In this document: piece by piece, positions 9,379-18,197 of the stretch
Numbering within the stretch: the first letter of the stretch is position 1
How the letters are laid out: each line of letters starts with the position of its first letter
Source of the DNA: CAXTPV01 sp965276715
GTDB lineage: Bacteria > Pseudomonadota > Alphaproteobacteria > Acetobacterales > Acetobacteraceae
Direction of reading: 5' to 3'
DNA length: 64,000 nt
Assembly (NCBI GenBank): GCA_965276715.1
Contig: OZ255622.1
Span: 186,001 to 250,000, forward strand
Notes under the pieces: generated by a model
The model's input: the letters and a program-made list of their open reading frames with translations, nothing else
What the model was told of the DNA's origin: nothing
Databases searched by the model: none
Position numbers and translations under genes: made by a program

Positions 9379-10829
9379 AGACCGCGCATCCGCTCCTCGT
9401 CCAGCTCAACACGCGCCTGCTGCTCCATCGGCTGGGCGCTCATGCCACGCTGCACGACATCCCCGACGGCACGCTCGACAATTTGACAGCGCTCGGCGTC
9501 GAATGGGTCTACCTGCTCGGTGTCTGGCAGCTCGGGCAGGCCGCGCCCGCCATCTCGCGCGCCGATCCTGCGCTTCTCGCCGAAGGCCGCGCGACGCTCC
9601 CCGGCTTCGTGCCCGCCGACATTACCGGAAGCTGCTTCGCCATCACCGGCTACGACGTCTCGCCCGCGTTCGGCGGCGACACGGCACTCGCCGACCTGCG
9701 GACGCGCCTGCAGACGCGCGGCCTGCAACTGATGCTCGACTTCATCCCCAACCACACCGCACCGGACCACCCTTGGGCTCATGCGACGCCCGACCTCTAC
9801 ATCAATGAAGACGAAGCGAGACTGGCATCCGACCCGCGCAACTGGCGCCGCGTCCAGACGGAACAAGGCGATCGCATCATCGCCCTCGGCCGTGATCCGT
9901 ATTTCGACGGCTGGCCCGACACGCTGCAGCTCGACTACGCCAACCCGCTCACCCGAGGGCTCATGGCGGGCGAACTCGCCCGCGTCGCCGCTCGCTGCGA
10001 CGGCGTCCGCGCCGACATGGCCATGCTGGTGCTGCCCGAGATCTTCCAACGGACCTGGAGCCGCGAGACGGCCGAGTTCTGGCCCGAGGCGATCGACGGT
10101 GCCCGTCGGATCAACCCCGGCTTCACCCTGCTCGCCGAGGTCTATTGGGGTCTGGAGGAGGCACTACGCGAGCGCGGCTTCGACTACACCTACGATAAGA
10201 CCTTCTACGACGCGCTGATCGCACGCGATCCGGCCCGTGTGCGCGCCCTGCTCGGCGCGCCCGCCCGCGACCAGGCCCACATGGCTCGCTTCCTCGAGAA
10301 CCACGACGAGCCGAGGGCCGCCTCGCTCCTCGACTGGCCCGAACGTCGCGCCGCCACCACGATCGCCTTCCTGTCACCCGGCCTCCGCTTCCTCCGCGAG
10401 GGCCAGATGGAAGGCGCACGCATCCACAACTCGGTCCACTTCGCGCGTGGCCCCGACGAGCCGGTCGATAACGAATCGCTCGCCTTCCACCGCGCGCTTA
10501 TCGCCCTCCTGCCACACGAGGGCCGCTTCACGCCGCTCATCCCGACCCCGGCTTGGCCCGGCAACCCGAGCCACGATGCCTTCGTGGTTGTCCTCTGGCG
10601 CGAAGCGCTCCTCGTGTGCGTCAACCTCTCGCCGCACCAGGCGCAGTGCCGTGTCGGCTTCGATGCCGGCTACGTCACGCTCGAGGACCAGCTCGGCACG
10701 GAACGCTACGAGCGGAACAGCGCAGACCTGTTCCTCGATCTTCCGCCATGGGCCGTCAACGTGTTCAAGATTGGGGCTTTGCCCATCGATCCGCTTCGCG
10801 GCTCGACCCCACAAAAGGCTAGCCTTTGA
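9375..10829 (+). CDS. GH13 alpha-amylase family glycoside hydrolase
   Basis: This 484-residue protein has the GH13 (beta/alpha)8-barrel signatures in order: DFIPNHT (region I), GVRADMAML with the nucleophile Asp near residue 214, LLAEVYWG with the acid/base Glu near 255, and ENHDEPRA with the third acid near 311. No signal peptide is evident, so it is probably cytoplasmic and acts on alpha-glucans, maltooligosaccharides or trehalose-type substrates; which one cannot be told. The start ATG 9375 overlaps the gluQ stop. A longer open frame upstream belongs to the antisense/alternate reading of gluQ and was discarded. Confidence 0.88.
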   Translation: MKTAHPLLVQLNTRLLLHRLGAHATLHDIPDGTLDNLTALGVEWVYLLGVWQLGQAAPAISRADPALLAEGRATLPGFVPADITGSCFAITGYDVSPAFGGDTALADLRTRLQTRGLQLMLDFIPNHTAPDHPWAHATPDLYINEDEARLASDPRNWRRVQTEQGDRIIALGRDPYFDGWPDTLQLDYANPLTRGLMAGELARVAARCDGVRADMAMLVLPEIFQRTWSRETAEFWPEAIDGARRINPGFTLLAEVYWGLEEALRERGFDYTYDKTFYDALIARDPARVRALLGAPARDQAHMARFLENHDEPRAASLLDWPERRAATTIAFLSPGLRFLREGQMEGARIHNSVHFARGPDEPVDNESLAFHRALIALLPHEGRFTPLIPTPAWPGNPSHDAFVVVLWREALLVCVNLSPHQAQCRVGFDAGYVTLEDQLGTERYERNSADLFLDLPPWAVNVFKIGALPIDPLRGSTPQKASL

Positions 10830-10850
10830 AAACCATTCACTTAAGTCATG

Positions 10851-10897
10851 CGGGTCTGGGGGCGCTGCCCCCAGCGGGTCCAGGGCGGAGCCCTGGC
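10851..10897 (+). repeat. Palindromic intergenic element (two hairpins)
   Basis: CTGGGGGC-GCT-GCCCCCAG (10856-10874) is followed, after a GCGGGT joiner, by CCAGGGC-GGA-GCCCTGG (10880-10896). The same two-hairpin design occurs at 23391-23440 in the same orientation and at 23081-23131 inverted. It lies between the GH13 stop and aspC. Confidence 0.85.
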
Positions 10898-10915
10898 CTT
10901 ATCGAGGACCAACCC

Positions 10916-12118
10916 ATGCAGCTCATCGCCGAGCGCCTCTCCCGCATCAGCCCCAGCCAGACCATCGCCATCAGCAGCAAGGCGCGCGCGCTGAGGGCGG
11001 CCGGCCGCGACATCATCAGCCTCTCGGCGGGTGAGCCCGACTTCGATACGCCCGACAACATCAAACGGGCCGCGATCCGTGCCATCGAGGCCGGCGAGAC
11101 GAAATACACCGACGTCTCCGGCACGCCGGCGCTCAAGCGCGCCATCATCGACAAGTTTCGCCGCGACTCCGGCCTCGACTACAAGCCGGACGAGATCATC
11201 GTCTCGACCGGCGGCAAGCAGGTCATCTTCAACGCGCTCCTCGCCACGCTCGAAAAAGGCGACGAGGTCGTCATCCCGAGCCCCGGCTGGGTCAGCTATC
11301 CCGACATCGTGGCGCTGGCCGACGGCACACCGGTCATCGTCCCCTGCGGCCCCAACGCCGGCTTCAAGCTCAGGCCCGACCAGCTCGACGAGGCGATCAC
11401 GCCGCGAACCCGCTGGGTGATCATCAACAGCCCCAACAACCCGACCGGCAGCGCCTATTCGGCCGACGAGTTGCGCCCGCTCTGCGACGTGCTGCTGCGC
11501 CACCCGCATGTCTGGATCCTCGCCGACGACATCTACGAGAAGCTGGTCTATGGCGGCTTCCGCGCGGTCACGGTCGCCGAAGTCGAGCCGCGCCTGCGCG
11601 ACCGCACCCTGACGATGAACGGCGTCTCGAAGGCCTATGCCATGACCGGCTGGCGCATCGGCTATGGCGGCGCGCCGGCGACCCTGACCAAGGCGATGGA
11701 CAAGCTGCAGAGCCAGTCGACCTCCAATCCATCCTCGGTCAGCCAGGCGGCCGCTCTGGAGGCTTTGTCCGGACCTCAGGACAGCGTCGGCACGATGGCC
11801 GGCATCTATGAGCAACGGCGCGACATCGTCGTCGGCGCGCTCAATGCCATGGAGGGTATCGTCTGCCACAAGCCCGAAGGCGCGTTTTACGTCTATCCCT
11901 CGATCCAGGGATGCCTCGGCAAGACCGCGCCCAATGGTCTGGCCGTCGGATCGGATGAGGATTTCGTGTCCGCCCTGCTCGAGAACGAGGGTGTCGCGAC
12001 CGTACACGGCACCGCCTTCATGTTCCCGGGCCATTTCCGTATCAGCTACGCGCTCGACACCGCGAGTCTCGAACTGGCCTGCGAGCGGATCGCCAGGTTC
12101 GTGGCGTCCCTGACCTGA
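10916..12118 (+). CDS. aspC: Class I pyridoxal-phosphate aminotransferase (aspartate aminotransferase type)
   Basis: This 400-residue fold-type I transaminase probably interconverts aspartate and oxaloacetate using 2-oxoglutarate. The start MQLIAERLSRISPSQTIAIS is the usual N-terminus of the alphaproteobacterial AspC group. Conserved elements are NSPNNPTG, DDIYEKL, and GVSKAYAMTGWR with the PLP lysine near residue 239. The C-terminal substrate arginine region (FRISYA) is present. The upstream frame contains the palindromic element and was excluded. The next gene is a paralogue only 19 bases downstream, suggesting duplication and specialisation. Confidence 0.92.
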   Translation: MQLIAERLSRISPSQTIAISSKARALRAAGRDIISLSAGEPDFDTPDNIKRAAIRAIEAGETKYTDVSGTPALKRAIIDKFRRDSGLDYKPDEIIVSTGGKQVIFNALLATLEKGDEVVIPSPGWVSYPDIVALADGTPVIVPCGPNAGFKLRPDQLDEAITPRTRWVIINSPNNPTGSAYSADELRPLCDVLLRHPHVWILADDIYEKLVYGGFRAVTVAEVEPRLRDRTLTMNGVSKAYAMTGWRIGYGGAPATLTKAMDKLQSQSTSNPSSVSQAAALEALSGPQDSVGTMAGIYEQRRDIVVGALNAMEGIVCHKPEGAFYVYPSIQGCLGKTAPNGLAVGSDEDFVSALLENEGVATVHGTAFMFPGHFRISYALDTASLELACERIARFVASLT

Positions 12119-12137
12119 GCGACCCGGGGCCCGCTCG

Positions 12138-13316
12138 ATGATGCGTCCCGTGGCCGCCACCATCGCCGTCGCGGCGCGCGCGCGCGCGCTTCGCGCCGAG
12201 GGCCATGACGTGATCTCGCTGGCCATCGGCGAACCCGATTTCAACACCCCGGACCACATCATCGAAGCGGCTCACGACGCCGCTCTGCGCGGCGAGACCA
12301 AATACACGGCGATCACCGGCACGCTCGGCTGCCGGCAGGCGATCGCCCGCAAGCTCGCCCGCGAGAACGGCCTCGACGTCACCCTCGATCAGATCATCGT
12401 CACCAACGGCAGCAAACAAGCGATCCAGGAGGCGTTCGCGGCCACGCTCGAGCCGGGCGACGAGGTGATCGTGCCGACCCCCTACTGGGCGAGCTACCCG
12501 CTGATCGCCGAGATGCTCGGCGGCGTCGCCGTCTTCGTCGATTGCCCGGCAAGTGTCGGCTTCCGCGTCGATCCCGAAATGCTCGAATACGCGATCACTG
12601 CACGCACACGCTGGATCGTGCTCAACTTCCCCAACAATCCCACCGGTGCGGTCTGCACGCCCGATCTTCTCGCCGCGATCGCGGCGGTCCTCGGGCGCCA
12701 TCCTCATGTCAAGATCATGTCCGACGACATCTACGAGCACCTGATCCACGACGGCTCGCCCCACGCGACGTTGGCCACGGTCGCGCCGGATCTGCGCGAC
12801 CGAATCCTGACCATTGGCGGCGTCTCCAAATCCTACGCCATGACCGGCTGGCGGATCGGCTGGGCAGCCGGTCCTGCCGACCTGATCGAGGCGATGGCAT
12901 CGGTCCAGGGCAACGTCACCTCGGGCGCGTCCTCGATCGCCCAGGCCGCCACCATCGCCGCCCTCGATGGTCCGCAAGACCCCGTGTTCGAGATGCGTGC
13001 CCGCTTCACCGCTCGTCGCGATCTCGCACTCCGCGAGTTCGCGCGCACGGATCGTCTCGCCTGCGCACGTCCCGACGGCGCCTTCTACCTGTTCCCCTCT
13101 GTCGCTGCCCTGATCGGCCGTCGCTCCCCGGCTGGGCGGCTGCTCGACACCGACATCGACATCGCCAATGCGCTGCTCGAGGAGGTCCATGTCGCCGTCG
13201 TCGCCGGTGCCGCCTTCGGTGCCAGCCCGTTCCTCCGCCTCAGCATCGCCTGCGACGAGACGAGCCTGACCGATGCCTGCCGCCGCATCGTCCGCTTCTG
13301 CGAGAGCGTGTCATGA
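12138..13316 (+). CDS. Second class I aminotransferase, paralogue of the upstream gene
   Basis: This 392-residue protein is clearly related to its neighbour: it shares GEPDFNTPDHI, NFPNNPTGAV, DDIYEHLIHDG and GVSKSYAMTGWRIG (PLP lysine near residue 231). It begins MMRPVAATIAVAARARALRA, about 14 residues shorter at the N-terminus than the upstream enzyme. The substrate is unknown; it is in the aspartate/aromatic/alanine-type class Ig group. Its stop overlaps the GNAT start as ATGA. The frame is intact with normal codon use, so it is a working gene rather than a decaying duplicate. Confidence 0.9.
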   Translation: MMRPVAATIAVAARARALRAEGHDVISLAIGEPDFNTPDHIIEAAHDAALRGETKYTAITGTLGCRQAIARKLARENGLDVTLDQIIVTNGSKQAIQEAFAATLEPGDEVIVPTPYWASYPLIAEMLGGVAVFVDCPASVGFRVDPEMLEYAITARTRWIVLNFPNNPTGAVCTPDLLAAIAAVLGRHPHVKIMSDDIYEHLIHDGSPHATLATVAPDLRDRILTIGGVSKSYAMTGWRIGWAAGPADLIEAMASVQGNVTSGASSIAQAATIAALDGPQDPVFEMRARFTARRDLALREFARTDRLACARPDGAFYLFPSVAALIGRRSPAGRLLDTDIDIANALLEEVHVAVVAGAAFGASPFLRLSIACDETSLTDACRRIVRFCESVS

Positions 13317-14263
13317 AGATCCGCCCGGGCCGCGACGACGACAGCGAGGCGATCATCGCACTGATCGCGGCCTGCTGGTCGGAATATCCCGGCTGCGTGA
13401 TGGATCTCGACGAGAACGCCCACCTCCGCGCCCCGGCCACCCACTACGAAAACCTCGGCGGCACACTGACGGTCGCCGAGGACGAAGCGGGCAGGGTGAT
13501 CGCCTGCGTCTCCTCGTTCCCGTCCCGGAACGGCGACCTCGAGCTCAAGGGCCTCTATGTCGACGCGGCCTATCGCGGCACGGGATTGGCTGTCTCCCTG
13601 CTGCGCACGGTCGAGACGATCGCGCGCGACCGCAACGTGCCGCGCCTGCGGATCTGGACCGACACCCGCTTCACCCGCGCCCACCGCTTCTACGAACGCC
13701 AAGGCTTCGTGGCCGCGGGCGCGATCCGCGCGCTGGACGATCTCTCGAACTCCCTCGAATATCCGTATGCCAAGCCGATGCGGCCGCTTGCCGTCGAGCA
13801 TCTGAGTCCGGCTGCCGCGCGCTCCGCCATCCGCCCGCTCGCCGTTCTCGTCGAGGACGAGACCTTCTGGCAGAACGTGGCCCGCGCGGTCGCCAAGAAC
13901 GAGAAGATCGTCTGCGCCGGCTGGTACCTCGGAACCCTGTCCGGCGTGCTGACCCTCGACCTGCCGGCAATGGCCAACACCAGGCACCGCGCCGACCTCA
14001 CGCTCGTCCATGTCAACGCGAGCGCGCGCCGCATCGGTCTCGCCAGCATGCTGCTCGCCACCGCCGAACGGACCGCGCTCGCCCACGCTCGCGTGCTCGT
14101 GACCGTCCGCGCCGACGCCGGGGGCACCGGCGAGCGCTTCCTGCGTTCGGCCGGCTACCACCAGTCCGGCCAGCTCCCCGGCTATAAGCGCACCGAGGAC
14201 GGCCAGCCAATCGACAGCATCGAATTCTGGCGCACGCTCGACGCCGAAGATGCGAAGATGTGA
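13313..14263 (+). CDS. Tandem GNAT-domain acetyltransferase
   Basis: This 316-residue protein has two GNAT folds. The first (about residues 1-160) has the acetyl-CoA loop region LKGLYVDAAYRGTGLAVSLL and FTRAHRFYERQGF. The second (about 170-305) has DLTLVHVNASARRIGLASML and AGGTGERFLRSAGY. The first domain keeps an R-G-T-G loop; the second has only R-R-I-G-L, so it may bind acetyl-CoA weakly or serve structurally. The start ATG 13313 overlaps the preceding stop. Substrate unknown: an amino acid or an amine made by the neighbouring transaminases is a guess from context only. Confidence 0.82.
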   Translation: MKIRPGRDDDSEAIIALIAACWSEYPGCVMDLDENAHLRAPATHYENLGGTLTVAEDEAGRVIACVSSFPSRNGDLELKGLYVDAAYRGTGLAVSLLRTVETIARDRNVPRLRIWTDTRFTRAHRFYERQGFVAAGAIRALDDLSNSLEYPYAKPMRPLAVEHLSPAAARSAIRPLAVLVEDETFWQNVARAVAKNEKIVCAGWYLGTLSGVLTLDLPAMANTRHRADLTLVHVNASARRIGLASMLLATAERTALAHARVLVTVRADAGGTGERFLRSAGYHQSGQLPGYKRTEDGQPIDSIEFWRTLDAEDAKM

Positions 14264-14264
14264 C

Positions 14265-15455
14265 ATGACCATCCCGACCTTCGATCCGACGGACGACGGC
14301 TTCCTCGCCGATCCCTATCCCGCCTATGCCGCCCTGCGACGTGACGCGCCGCTCTCGCTGATGCCGTCCGGCATCCTCGCACTCGCGCGCTACGCCGACG
14401 TCACGTCTATGCTGAAGGATCCCCGCTTCGGGTTCGACGTCGAACGCGTGACCGCGGCACCCTCGCTCGAGCCGATCTCGATGATGATCGGCCGCTGGAT
14501 GCTGTTCCGCGATCCGCCCACCCACACCCGCCTGCGTGGCGCCGTCACCAGGGCGTTCACCGCGCGCCGCGTCGAGGACATGAAGCCCCGCATCGAGGCC
14601 TCCGTCGACCATCTCATCGACAAGGTCGAGGCGCAGGGCCGGATGGACGTCATCGCCGACTTTGCCCGCCCGGTCCCCTCGATCGTCATCTGCGACATGG
14701 TCGGCATCCCGGAGTCCGACCGCGACATGCTCATCGACAGCGTGCTCGTGGCCCTCCGCTCGATCGACCCGCTGCCGATGACGCGCAAGCAGACGCGCGC
14801 CTGCAACGAGGCGACCCTCGTGATGCACGACATCCTCACCCGGCTGCTCGCCGAGCGCAGGCGCGATCCCAAGCCGGACCTGCTGACCGCCCTGCTCGAT
14901 GTCGGCACCGGTGAGGAAGGCCTGACCGACGACGAGATTATCGCCAACGTCGTCCTGCTGTTCGCCGCCGGCTACGAGACCACCACCAACCTGATCGGCA
15001 ACGGCCTGCTCGCGCTCCACCGCAATCCAGACCAGCTCGCCATCCTCCGGCAAAATCCTGACCTGATCGCCCCGGCCCTGGAAGAACTCCTCCGCTACGA
15101 CGCACCGGTCCAGATCGCCGCCCGCCGCGCGCTCGTCACCGTCGAGATCTGCGGCGAACGCATCGAGCAGGGCGAGAAGATCGCGGGTCTGCTCGGCTCC
15201 GCCAACCACGACGATACGATCTACGACGAACCGGGCCGGCTCGATGTCACCCGCAACGGCATCAGGCACGCCTCCTTCGGCGGCGGCATCCATTACTGCA
15301 TGGGCGCCCAGCTCGGCCGGGCCGAGGCCGAGATCGCCTTCCGCCGCCTGTTCGCACGCCTGCCGAACCTGCATCTTCCCGACCGGCACGCACCGCGCTG
15401 GCGCGACACCACCACGCTGCGCGGACTGGTCTCACTCGAGGCGCAATGGCAATGA
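14265..15455 (+). CDS. Cytochrome P450
   Basis: This 396-residue bacterial soluble P450 hydroxylates an unknown substrate and needs a separate ferredoxin and reductase, neither of which is in this window. The I-helix AGYETT is near residue 236 (the second Thr is the oxygen-activating residue), the ExxR motif EELLR near 273, and the heme loop FGGGIHYCMGAQLGR has the axial Cys near 345. No membrane anchor. ATG 14265 is one base after the GNAT stop; an upstream in-frame ATG at 14250 overlaps the GNAT gene and is less likely. Confidence 0.92.
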   Translation: MTIPTFDPTDDGFLADPYPAYAALRRDAPLSLMPSGILALARYADVTSMLKDPRFGFDVERVTAAPSLEPISMMIGRWMLFRDPPTHTRLRGAVTRAFTARRVEDMKPRIEASVDHLIDKVEAQGRMDVIADFARPVPSIVICDMVGIPESDRDMLIDSVLVALRSIDPLPMTRKQTRACNEATLVMHDILTRLLAERRRDPKPDLLTALLDVGTGEEGLTDDEIIANVVLLFAAGYETTTNLIGNGLLALHRNPDQLAILRQNPDLIAPALEELLRYDAPVQIAARRALVTVEICGERIEQGEKIAGLLGSANHDDTIYDEPGRLDVTRNGIRHASFGGGIHYCMGAQLGRAEAEIAFRRLFARLPNLHLPDRHAPRWRDTTTLRGLVSLEAQWQ

Positions 15456-16009
15456 CCGCGATCAAGACACTTCTCACCCGCGCCTCCACCTCCAAGCTGG
15501 CCCACCCTGTGCCGACCCGCGACCAGCTCGACCATATCCTGCATGCCGCCATGCGCGCGCCCGACCACGGCGCTCTGCGCCCCTGGCGCTTCCTTGTCAT
15601 CGAGGGCGACGGTCTTGCCCGCCTCGGCGACCTCGGCGCGGCCGCGCTGAGGCGGCGCGACCCCGCGGCGACCGACGCCGACCTCGACCGCGCCCGTGAG
15701 AAACTCACCCGCGCGCCGATGGTCCTGGCACTCGGCGGACGGATCGATCCGTCCCACCCGAAAATCCCTGAGGTGGAGCAGATCCTCTCGATCGGCGCCG
15801 CCGGCATGAACCTGCTCAACGCACTGCACGCGCTCGACTTCGCCGGCAAATGGGTCACCGGCCCGAATGCCTACGATCCGTTCTTCGCCGAAGGCCTTGG
15901 CTTCAGCCCGCCCGAGCGTTGCTTCGGCATGTTCATGGTCGGCACCTCGGAGCGCGAGGAGCAGCGCCCGATCCACGACCTCGATGCCTTCGTCCGGCGC
16001 TGGCATTGA
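15446..16009 (+). CDS. Nitroreductase family flavoprotein (YdjA-like)
   Basis: This 187-residue FMN-dependent reductase is of the small YdjA-like type: MRAPDHGALRPWRFLVIEG (about 36-54) is the FMN-binding N-terminal motif, and GMNLLNALHALDFAGKWVTGP is the conserved middle segment. It overlaps the P450 stop by ten bases; a second in-frame ATG at 15452 also overlaps as ATGA. Physiological substrate unknown. Position directly after a P450 suggests a shared process but does not show that it is the P450 electron donor, since YdjA-type proteins are not known for that. Confidence 0.88.
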   Translation: MAMTAIKTLLTRASTSKLAHPVPTRDQLDHILHAAMRAPDHGALRPWRFLVIEGDGLARLGDLGAAALRRRDPAATDADLDRAREKLTRAPMVLALGGRIDPSHPKIPEVEQILSIGAAGMNLLNALHALDFAGKWVTGPNAYDPFFAEGLGFSPPERCFGMFMVGTSEREEQRPIHDLDAFVRRWH

Positions 16010-16704
16010 CCTCCGGTTTCACCGGCTTCGGTCCCGGCCTGCAGACCTTCTTCAAGCAACTCGCGCGGAACCAGAACCGCGACTGGTTCCAGGAACACAG
16101 GTCGACATACGAGGCCGACATTCGCGCGCCCATGGCAGAGCTCGTCGGCTCGCTGACGCTCGCCTTCGTCGCCCACGACGTGCCGCTTCGAGGCGACCCC
16201 AAGACGTCGATCTTCCGGATCAACCGCGACATCCGCTTCTCCAAGGACAAGCACCCCTACAAGACCAACGCGAGCGCCGTCTGGACTCGCGACGCGACCC
16301 GCAAGGCGCAGGGCCTGCTCTACTTCCAGGCCGGAATGGACGGCGCATTCGCCGCCGCCGGTTTCTACGGCCCGGAACCCGACCAGCTTCATGCGCTCCG
16401 CACGGCAATCGCCGCCGATCCCGCGCGCTGGCTCGCCATCGAGAAGACCCTTGAACGACACGACCTGCCGCTATCGACCGAGCACACGCTCACCCGTCTC
16501 CCGCGCGGCTTCGACGCCGAGGCAACCAGCCACGTCGGCCACGCCATCCGTTTTACGTCCTTCGTCATCAGCCGCACGCTGACCACCAGGGATATCGGCC
16601 GCCCCGACCTCGTCGACACGCTCGCCGGCCTCGCCGCGAGTGCGATGCCGCTGCTCACCTTCGGCTGGAAAGCCCTGTCTTCGCTGCCGCCACGGCGCAC
16701 CTGA
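16006..16704 (+). CDS. DUF2461 domain-containing protein
   Basis: This 232-residue protein of unknown function matches the DUF2461 (TIGR02453) pattern: FFKQLARNQNRDWFQEHR near the N-terminus, then FRINRDIRFSKDKHPYKTN and GLLYFQ. Start TTG 16006 overlaps the nitroreductase stop as TTGA; no later ATG would preserve the conserved N-terminal FTGFGPGLQTFF. It is the last gene of the overlapping row. The open frame extends upstream through the nitroreductase gene in another frame, which is not coding. Confidence 0.85.
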   Translation: MTSGFTGFGPGLQTFFKQLARNQNRDWFQEHRSTYEADIRAPMAELVGSLTLAFVAHDVPLRGDPKTSIFRINRDIRFSKDKHPYKTNASAVWTRDATRKAQGLLYFQAGMDGAFAAAGFYGPEPDQLHALRTAIAADPARWLAIEKTLERHDLPLSTEHTLTRLPRGFDAEATSHVGHAIRFTSFVISRTLTTRDIGRPDLVDTLAGLAASAMPLLTFGWKALSSLPPRRT

Positions 16705-16751
16705 GAAGGGGGCTGAGGCCCGCTTCCAAACCCCCGCTCCCGCATCCAGGG

Positions 16752-17555
16752 TTACTTGCGAGGTGTGGCGACAAAGCTGAATTGGCGACCATCGGGTGTC
16801 TCGTAATTTCCAACGATTTGTCCGAGATCGTTCACTCCCAGGATCTCCGTCGAAGCAGCTCCCGGGTAGCTGACCGTCGTGATCCGCCCCTTGATGTCGA
16901 CGAACCCGACACTCGCCTCGCCAAAGTCGTAATCGCCCTGATACCCGACGATCTCGCCGAGGTTGTTGATCCCCGTGGCGACGGAGGATGTGGTCGTGGG
17001 GAGGTTGATGTTCGACACTACGCCGCCGGTCTGCACGTAGGCCACCGTTGGCTGGCTCCCCGCATGGTACGATCCGACGATCTGCCCGAAATCGTTGATG
17101 CCCTGAGGATACGTCTCGTTCGCTCCAGGCACGTCGATCGAGGTGAAGTGCCCATTGGCGTAACGCCAAGCCGAAGTTCCAAAGAATTCGTCCCCGGTGC
17201 CGACGACGACTCCGAGATCATTGACGCCGGTCGGCGGCGCCTCCTGCGCTCCAGGGACGTTGAACGTCTGGAAGTGGCCGCCCAGAAACAGCCAGTCGCT
17301 GAAGGCGCCTGGGCCACATTGGTTTGTTCCAACCGCGCCACCCGAGTTGTTCAGGCTGCTGGCTGTCGTGAAACTGCAGTATGGTGGAGCTTTGAAGGTG
17401 TAGTATTGGCCCCGAAAGTAGAGAAACCCCTTTGTAACACCTTCGACAGGAAATACCCCCACGCCGATCACAATGCCAAAGTCATTGATACCGCTCGCGC
17501 GGACTTGAGCATCGGCCAGCACGGGGAGGTTGACGAAATCGAAAGCGACAGTCAT
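16752..17555 (-). CDS. HAF-type repeat protein of unknown function
   Basis: This 267-residue protein is built of six repeats with cores INDFG (23), LNNSG (68), VNDLG (111), INDFG (153), INNLG (196) and VNDLG (241). Each is followed by a short hydrophobic stretch and GxY or similar, with a period near 43 residues. This is the pattern of the probable extracellular HAF repeat family, expected to fold as a beta-propeller-like or solenoid structure. ATG 17555 is chosen because AGAAGGGGG lies just upstream. No signal peptide is visible at this start, which is odd for the family. Codon use is less GC-biased than its neighbours, so acquisition by transfer is possible. Confidence 0.75.
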   Translation of the reverse strand: MTVAFDFVNLPVLADAQVRASGINDFGIVIGVGVFPVEGVTKGFLYFRGQYYTFKAPPYCSFTTASSLNNSGGAVGTNQCGPGAFSDWLFLGGHFQTFNVPGAQEAPPTGVNDLGVVVGTGDEFFGTSAWRYANGHFTSIDVPGANETYPQGINDFGQIVGSYHAGSQPTVAYVQTGGVVSNINLPTTTSSVATGINNLGEIVGYQGDYDFGEASVGFVDIKGRITTVSYPGAASTEILGVNDLGQIVGNYETPDGRQFSFVATPRK

Positions 17556-17677
17556 GGACGCCCCCTTCTCGTTGAGCCGGAGAAAGCTGACCATCGATCC
17601 GCCAGAACACCGGCTTGCTCGTCATAGCATATCACCGGGCGCGCGACGTTGGTTATCGTTTGAAGACGTCGATATCA

Positions 17678-17980
17678 TCAGGGATGGCCGGTGCTCCGAT
17701 CTGTCGCCGTCGTGGGCACGGTTCCGCGGCGGAGGCTCAAAAGCACCGCGATGAGCGAAATGATCGCCATCGACCCGCCGAGCGAGGCGAAGCCATCGAG
17801 CACCAGACGTGCAACGTTCTCGATCGAGCCGGCGCTCGCGTCCGGCCCGATCAGACGGACGGCGCCAAAAAGCGATCCGCTCAGCAGGGCGGCGCCCACG
17901 GTGAACTCGATCCGGCAGAGGCAGGCGATCTCGGCGCGATCGGGCGGCTCTGCCTCCGCGATATTCAAATCGACGTTCAT
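17678..17980 (-). CDS. Small predicted membrane protein
   Basis: This 100-residue frame starts MNVDLNIAEAEPPDRAEIAC, with GGGGAG about eight bases upstream of ATG 17980. It has two hydrophobic segments (about residues 28-46 and 63-82: GAALLSGSLFGAVRLI and GGSMAIISLIAVLLSL) and a basic tail. I do not recognise it. It lies alone between the HAF-type gene and the ABC transporter. The membrane pattern and ribosome site support it, but it may not be expressed. Confidence 0.5.
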   Translation of the reverse strand: MNVDLNIAEAEPPDRAEIACLCRIEFTVGAALLSGSLFGAVRLIGPDASAGSIENVARLVLDGFASLGGSMAIISLIAVLLSLRRGTVPTTATDRSTGHP

Positions 17981-18197
17981 CCTGCAGACTCCCCGGAATG
18001 GCTCGCACCGTCCTCGACGCACGCGGCACCCGGAGTCCTGAAATCGCCGATGAATTTGGCTGAAATTTCTTCAATGCGATGGAGAAGCTGCCTGCCGCGG
18101 ACACGGTTTCGCCCAGCCAGGCCTGCCCAACACCCTCATCGCCCGCGGAAAAACCTCCGCGAAATTCAAGTCTTGCAGACTGCCCGGCCGACGGCCG

